This document shows, one piece after another, positions 6,425-7,620 of a stretch of 7,620 nucleotides of DNA; position 1 is the first letter of the stretch; each line of letters opens with the position of its first letter. The DNA comes from Bacillota bacterium. GTDB lineage: Bacteria; Bacillota; Bacilli; Alicyclobacillales; SLC66. A model generated the notes under the pieces. The model was not told the origin of the DNA. It saw only the letters and a program-made list of their open reading frames with translations, and ran no database searches. The stretch lies in the NCBI GenBank assembly GCA_021846145.1, contig JAJZCJ010000154.1, positions 1 to 7,620 of the forward strand. Direction: 5' to 3'. Made by a program: the position numbers and the translations under genes.

Positions 6425-6550
6425 TTGGCGGACGGCGTGATTTTATTGACAAGATGGATCGTAGTATTTCTGATCATTTTTGTTCTGCTTATGATGTTTG
6501 TGTTTTCATTGATTAATAAAAAAAAGGCGCCAATAGCACCGCGCCCCTAA
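6425..6550 (+). CDS. Candidate 41-residue single-span membrane microprotein
   Basis: This is the only plus-strand reading frame in the window that looks like a gene, and I do not recognise a family. A TTG at 6425 is preceded eight bases upstream by AGAGG. The frame ends with TAA at 6548-6550. The predicted product has a short N-terminus (ADGVILLTR), a strong hydrophobic run with WIVVFLIIFVLLMMFVFSL at residues 11-29, then INKKK and a Pro-rich tail (APIAPRP). The three lysines after the span suggest a cytoplasmic C-terminus. An in-frame ATG at 6404 would give 48 residues (adding MRKEENT) but has a weaker ribosome site. It faces efp convergently and is divergent from spoIIIAA, at the place where B. 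subtilis has the membrane gene yqhV; strand and sequence differ, so orthology is not supported. No convincing promoter is seen. Its last codons overlap the efp terminator, which argues for caution. Confidence 0.4.
   Translation: MADGVILLTRWIVVFLIIFVLLMMFVFSLINKKKAPIAPRP
6518..6545 (-). terminator. Rho-independent terminator after efp
   Basis: Read on the minus strand, GGTGC TATTG GCGCC forms a five-base-pair stem (one G-U pair) with a five-base loop and is followed directly by eight T residues (6518-6525). A competing stem pairs GGCGC (from 6541-6545) with the same GCGCC arm across a ten-base loop. It begins about 21-26 bases after the efp stop and would separate efp from the spoIIIA operon. 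Confidence 0.75.
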
Positions 6551-6566
6551 CTAGTACGTTCATTCT

Positions 6567-7124
6567 TTATGCTCGTGACACATATAACCCGCTACGCGTA
6601 TCAACGATTAACACATCTCCGACGTTTATAAAAAAGGGAACCTGCACGGTATAACCAGTCTCCATCGTGGCCGGCTTGCTTCCACCTGTGGCAGTATCCC
6701 CGCGAATGCCAGGCTCCGTTTCGGCCACCACTAATTCGACGGTATTGGGTAATTCGACACCAATCGGCTGGCCGTCATATAGCACGACAACGCAATTCAT
6801 ATTTTCTTTTAGAAAACTGAGTTCGTAATCCAGTTGGTCTCTGGCTATATTCGTTTGTTCAAATGTTTCCGTATCCATAAAAGTAAAGTTATCGCCATCA
6901 TTGTACAAATATTGCATCCCACGATTTTCAATACGGGCGCGTGCCACTTTTTCTCCCGCGCGAAATGTGGTTTCTTTCACCGCTCCTGTGCGAATGTTTT
7001 TTAACTTGGTGCGCACAAACGCCGCGCCCTTACCTGGTTTCACGTGCATGAACTCGATGACGCGCCAAATCTGACCATCATATTCGATCGTCACGCCCGT
7101 GCGAAAGTCATTGCTTGTTATCAT
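6567..7124 (-). CDS. efp: Translation elongation factor P
   Basis: EF-P binds ribosomes stalled at runs of proline codons, between the P and E sites, and restores peptide bond formation. The 185-residue product has the exact length usual for Bacillus. The N-terminal KOW-like domain (about 1-62) begins with [16 protein letters not shown]. It carries the tip loop PGKGA at 30-34, where K32 is the residue modified in B. subtilis. The second domain (about 66-127) includes [16 protein letters not shown], and the C-terminal OB domain (about 130-185) includes [16 protein letters not shown]. The ATG at 7124 is fixed by the family's N-terminus, although the AGGAGG site lies 13 bases upstream, which is unusually far. 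A short leader ORF overlaps the start (see separate entry). It lies 97 bases after aroQ and ends at a terminator. Confidence 0.97.
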   Translation of the reverse strand: MITSNDFRTGVTIEYDGQIWRVIEFMHVKPGKGAAFVRTKLKNIRTGAVKETTFRAGEKVARARIENRGMQYLYNDGDNFTFMDTETFEQTNIARDQLDYELSFLKENMNCVVVLYDGQPIGVELPNTVELVVAETEPGIRGDTATGGSKPATMETGYTVQVPFFINVGDVLIVDTRSGLYVSRA

Positions 7125-7170
7125 CGGTGTATGCCATCCTCCTAATTAATTTGCTAAATCCGTTACACAT
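7108..7170 (-). CDS. Possible 20-residue leader ORF overlapping the efp start
   Basis: An ATG at 7170 preceded by AAGGAG (four bases away, rather close) opens a 20-codon frame reading [20 protein letters not shown]. It runs through the efp ribosome site AGGAGG (read as Arg-Arg codons) and stops at TGA 14 bases inside efp, in a different frame. Such an arrangement could couple efp translation to the leader or be coincidental. Its ATG and ribosome site lie in the loop of a short inverted repeat. Nothing in the peptide indicates a function of its own. Confidence 0.25.
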   Translation of the reverse strand: MCNGFSKLIRRMAYTDDNKQ

Positions 7171-7188
7171 GATACTCCTTCTTGTAAC
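7162..7188. repeat. Short inverted repeat in the aroQ-efp gap
   Basis: GTTACA (7162-7167) and TGTAAC (7183-7188) form a perfect six-base inverted repeat with a 15-base spacer. In the efp transcript this would be a weak hairpin whose loop exposes the leader's AAGGAG and ATG; as DNA it could be an operator. A second small dyad, CTTGCACGCAAG at 7200-7211, lies beside it. No T-tract follows either, so they are not intrinsic terminators of aroQ. Confidence 0.35.
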
Positions 7189-7221
7189 ACAATCCACGCC
7201 TTGCACGCAAGTATGCCCTGA

Positions 7222-7620
7222 TCAAGTAATAAAAAGACGCGCGGCAAAAGTGCGTAGCGCACACTCGTAGCCAAAAGCGCCGAGGCCGGTAATCTGGCCT
7301 AGTGCCACAGGCGCAATGACAGAGTGATGGCGAAATTCTTCGCGCGCATGCACATTGGATAAATGCACTTCGATTACAGGTATGGAAATGGCCGCCACCG
7401 CATCGCGGATCGCAATACTATAATGCGTAAACGCACCAGGATTCATAATGACACCTTGATAATGACCCATGGCCTGATGCAACCGATCAATCAGTTCTCC
7501 CTCGTGATTAGACTGAAAACAATCGACAGATAGCAATAATTCTTGACCTAACTGAACCAACCGTTCATCGATTTGCGCAAGCGTCAACGTGCCATAAATG
7601 CTCGGCTCTCGTGTCCCCAG
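7222..7620 (-). CDS. aroQ: Type II 3-dehydroquinate dehydratase (5' end outside window)
   Basis: AroQ dehydrates 3-dehydroquinate to 3-dehydroshikimate, the third step of the shikimate pathway to aromatic amino acids. The frame is open to the right edge and begins in the window at LGTREPSIYG, so about 14-15 N-terminal residues are missing; the internal TTG at 7587 is not the start. The 132 visible residues contain every active-site element of the type II enzyme. These are R4 and Y9 (flexible lid), N60 with PGA, H66, E84-H86 in EVHLSN, and R93 and R97 in AREEFRH. All lie at one constant offset of 15 from the Mycobacterium tuberculosis numbering. The C-terminus is short and ends in RTFAARLFIT. 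The gene occupies the place of yqhS in B. subtilis, but efp follows directly without the peptidase gene yqhT. Confidence 0.96.
   Translation of the reverse strand: MGTREPSIYGTLTLAQIDERLVQLGQELLLSVDCFQSNHEGELIDRLHQAMGHYQGVIMNPGAFTHYSIAIRDAVAAISIPVIEVHLSNVHAREEFRHHSVIAPVALGQITGLGAFGYECALRTFAARLFIT

Noticed and set aside
6270..6452. Minus-strand ORF of 60 codons in the efp-spoIIIAA gap
   Set aside because: It lacks a ribosome site and coherent hydrophobic or domain pattern, and it crosses the candidate spoIIIA promoter.
6163..6477. Minus-strand ORF of 104 codons upstream of and into spoIIIAA, considered as a yqhV replacement
   Set aside because: About a third overlaps spoIIIAA out of frame, composition is scattered, no yqhV-like membrane pattern is present, and no ribosome site supports the start.
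7183..7211. Intrinsic terminator of aroQ at the CTTGCACGCAAG dyad
   Set aside because: The stem is only five pairs with a two-base loop and no T-tract follows on the minus strand.
7222..7587. Complete aroQ starting at TTG 7587
   Set aside because: The frame is open upstream to the window edge and the upstream codons encode the essential LGTREPSIYG lid of the enzyme, so the real start lies outside.
1..7620. Novel mobile, defence or CRISPR-type system
   Set aside because: Every long gene belongs to a conserved chromosomal family in a known order; no repeats array, transposase, phage or toxin-antitoxin gene is visible.

Overview
The window carries a conserved endospore-former chromosome segment, so the source is a spore-forming Bacillota, most likely in the Bacillales/Alicyclobacillales part of the tree. 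All recognisable genes lie on the minus strand. In transcription order they are: the 3' part of aroQ (type II 3-dehydroquinate dehydratase), efp (elongation factor P), the complete eight-gene spoIIIA operon (spoIIIAA to spoIIIAH), accB (biotin carboxyl carrier protein), and the 5' part of accC (biotin carboxylase). This is the order known from Bacillus subtilis (yqhS-yqhT-efp-yqhV-spoIIIA-accB-accC), except that nothing resembling yqhT or yqhV is present. Base composition looks moderate. A more exact taxonomic placement would be a guess.

Right end (7620 to 6518): aroQ enters truncated at its 5' end. A 97-base gap holding a possible 20-codon leader ORF and a small dyad leads to efp, which ends at a likely rho-independent terminator. 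The 316-base gap between efp and spoIIIAA contains a candidate plus-strand microprotein ORF (one membrane segment followed by three lysines), three copies of an ATATCC motif, and a candidate sigma-E promoter for spoIIIA.

Middle (6250 to 1187): spoIIIAA-AB-AC-AD-AE-AF-AG-AH are packed with overlaps or gaps of at most 26 bases, and most have clear Shine-Dalgarno sequences. Together they encode the mother-cell side of the feeding-tube (SpoIIIA-SpoIIQ) complex: a secretion-type ATPase (AA), small and polytopic membrane parts (AB to AF), and ring-forming proteins of the YscJ/FliF type (AG, AH). Two starts should be moved downstream of the longest ORFs: spoIIIAE to TTG at 4152 and spoIIIAD to ATG at 4563.

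Left end (1143 to 1): a terminator hairpin closes spoIIIA and is immediately followed by an extended -10 promoter for accB-accC. The sporulation operon and the fatty-acid synthesis genes therefore look like separate transcription units within about 115 bases. accC runs off the left edge.

I see no mobile element, CRISPR array, RNA gene, phage gene or defence system. The locus is well known; what is new or uncertain here is small in scale: the microprotein ORF, the efp leader, and the compact terminator-promoter junction.
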